Below, piece after piece: positions 63,195 to 64,000 of a DNA stretch of 64,000 bases. This DNA comes from DUQW01 sp050953825 (GTDB taxonomy: Bacteria > Bacillota_I > Bacilli_A > Acholeplasmatales > Acholeplasmataceae): contig JBMNNF010000010.1 in assembly GCA_050953825.1 (NCBI GenBank), positions 124,001 to 188,000 on the forward strand. The letters are read 5' to 3'. Under the pieces are notes generated by a model. It was not told the origin of the DNA. It ran no database searches and saw only the letters and a program-made list of their open reading frames with translations. The first letter of the stretch is position 1; each line of letters opens with the position of its first letter. The translations under genes were made by a program, and so were the position numbers.

Positions 63195-63788
63195 ATGGTA
63201 TATACAACTCAAGATTTAATAAAAATTAATAAAAATTATTCTGATGTTATGGGTAAAATTTCAAGGGATTTAAGAGATGAGAAGATAATTCAACTTAAAA
63301 GGGGATTATACGAAAGTGATAAGGATACTCCTGGATACTATCTTGCAAGTTACATATATGGCCCTTCATATTTATCCTTTGATTATGTTTTATCTACGAG
63401 TGGTTTAATACCTGAAGGTATTTATAGGACTTATACATCGGCAACATTCAAAAAAAATAAAAAGAAAAAGTATTCAAATTATTTTGGGGATTATTTATAT
63501 AGAGATGTACCCGAAGATGTTTTTAGGTTTGGGATTAAAACAGTAATAGAAAATGGTTATAGTTATCAAATAGCGAGTGTTGAAAAAGCCTTGTGTGATA
63601 AATTATATACTTTGAATCCAGTAAAGAATCTTCGTGAGTTAAAGTTTCTTTTATTTAATGACTTAAGAATAGATGAAAATATATTTAAAGAACTTGATTT
63701 TGATTTTATTATAAAAATAAGTAGTAAATATAAATCAACTAATTTAAATTTATTAGAAAAATTAATAAAGGATGGTAGAGTTAAATGA
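63195..63788 (+). CDS. AbiEi-like antitoxin / transcriptional regulator
   Basis: A 197-aa protein. Residues 1-60 fit a winged helix (TTQDLIKINKNYSDVMGKIS, DEKIIQLKRGLYES). They are followed by GYYLASYIYGPSYLSFDYVL, the conserved core of AbiEi-type proteins, and SYQIASVEKALCDKLY, typical of the C-terminal domain. In type IV abortive-infection systems this protein represses the operon and counteracts the AbiEii nucleotidyltransferase. The start follows a strong ggaggt site. It overlaps the downstream toxin-like gene by 4 nt (ATGA), the usual arrangement. The remnant-rich surroundings suit an acquired defence module. Confidence 0.85.
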   Translation: MVYTTQDLIKINKNYSDVMGKISRDLRDEKIIQLKRGLYESDKDTPGYYLASYIYGPSYLSFDYVLSTSGLIPEGIYRTYTSATFKKNKKKKYSNYFGDYLYRDVPEDVFRFGIKTVIENGYSYQIASVEKALCDKLYTLNPVKNLRELKFLLFNDLRIDENIFKELDFDFIIKISSKYKSTNLNLLEKLIKDGRVK

Positions 63789-64000
63789 CTATTATTAAAC
63801 AAATGTTAAACAATTATAAAATCAACAATATAGAAGATAAAAAAAATGCCTTAAAGGAAGTAGTCCAAGAGGTGGCTTTATCAGGACTTGCTAGATCAAA
63901 CTTTTTTAATCATGCAGCTTTTTATGGTGATACAGCCTTAAGAATATTTTACGGATTAGATAGATTTTCCGAAGATTTAGATTTTTCACTCATAACTCCA
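63785..64000 (+). CDS. AbiEii-like nucleotidyltransferase toxin (5' part, cut by the window end)
   Basis: 72 codons are visible, starting MTIIKQMLNNYKINNIED. The nucleotidyltransferase core is recognisable: FYGDTALRIFYGLDRFSEDL followed by DFSL. AbiEii enzymes usually have GG or GS at the first motif; here it is GD, while the catalytic-type DLDF block is intact. These proteins transfer nucleotides, some to tRNA, and cause growth arrest during phage infection. The gene is coupled to the antitoxin by a 4-nt overlap. The rest of the gene lies outside the window. Confidence 0.85.
   Translation, partial: MTIIKQMLNNYKINNIEDKKNALKEVVQEVALSGLARSNFFNHAAFYGDTALRIFYGLDRFSEDLDFSLITP

Noticed and set aside
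1..64000. Mycoplasma-type code with TGA as tryptophan
   Set aside because: TGA ends several well-defined genes (hydA, the two ABC exporter genes, antitoxin) at sensible places, and Trp is always TGG.

Overview
The window is AT-rich DNA read with the standard bacterial code: TGA is a genuine stop and Trp is TGG throughout. It encodes an [FeFe]-hydrogenase with a NuoF-type partner, the MEP-pathway enzyme IspG, a pyruvate kinase without a C-terminal extension, several lipoproteins and a giant repeat-rich surface protein. This fits a fermentative anaerobe of the low-GC Bacillota/Mycoplasmatota side (for example an Izemoplasma-like or RF39-like lineage). The lineage is an inference from gene content; no rRNA or tRNA gene was seen.

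Layout. (1) 1-5284: hydrogenase operon (ferredoxin-like subunit end, HydB/NuoF-like, HydA), overlapping an ABC-importer lipoprotein and permease with no ATPase. (2) 5546-9042: core genes ispG (minus), pyk and rpmG, then a metallo-beta-lactamase-fold protein that has lost its metal ligands. (3) 9204-55925: a compact operon of about 46.7 kb. Its first gene occupies 31.6 kb and would encode one protein of 10,534 residues if two single-base insertions at 21535 and 21562 were removed. As written it is split into 4,133- and 6,417-residue reading frames. It carries InlB-like repeats, a 71-unit array of five MBG-like repeat classes, and a predicted beta-helix. Then come a 2,541-aa MBG-repeat lipoprotein, an ABC exporter pair, a membrane-anchored and a lipid-anchored beta-helix protein, and an O-antigen-ligase-like membrane protein. 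(4) 56220-64000: an accessory region with an AlbA_2/HATPase regulator, a decayed serine recombinase, two paralogous MacB-like ABC transporters bracketed by related remnant sequences, and an AbiE-type toxin-antitoxin pair cut by the window edge.

How it may work together. From 40855 to 55925 successive genes overlap or are separated by only 5 nt, so they are probably co-expressed and translationally coupled. The giant gene sits 44 nt upstream behind the best promoter candidate. All four large extracellular proteins end in or contain predicted beta-helix segments. With a private ABC exporter and a Wzy/WaaL-like enzyme, the operon looks like a self-contained system that builds, and perhaps glycosylates, a very large surface fibre or adhesin layer. 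This is the most interesting candidate system here; its function is inferred, not shown. Near-identical repeat DNA with in-frame unit lengths makes the array prone to recombination, and two large internal duplications are visible.
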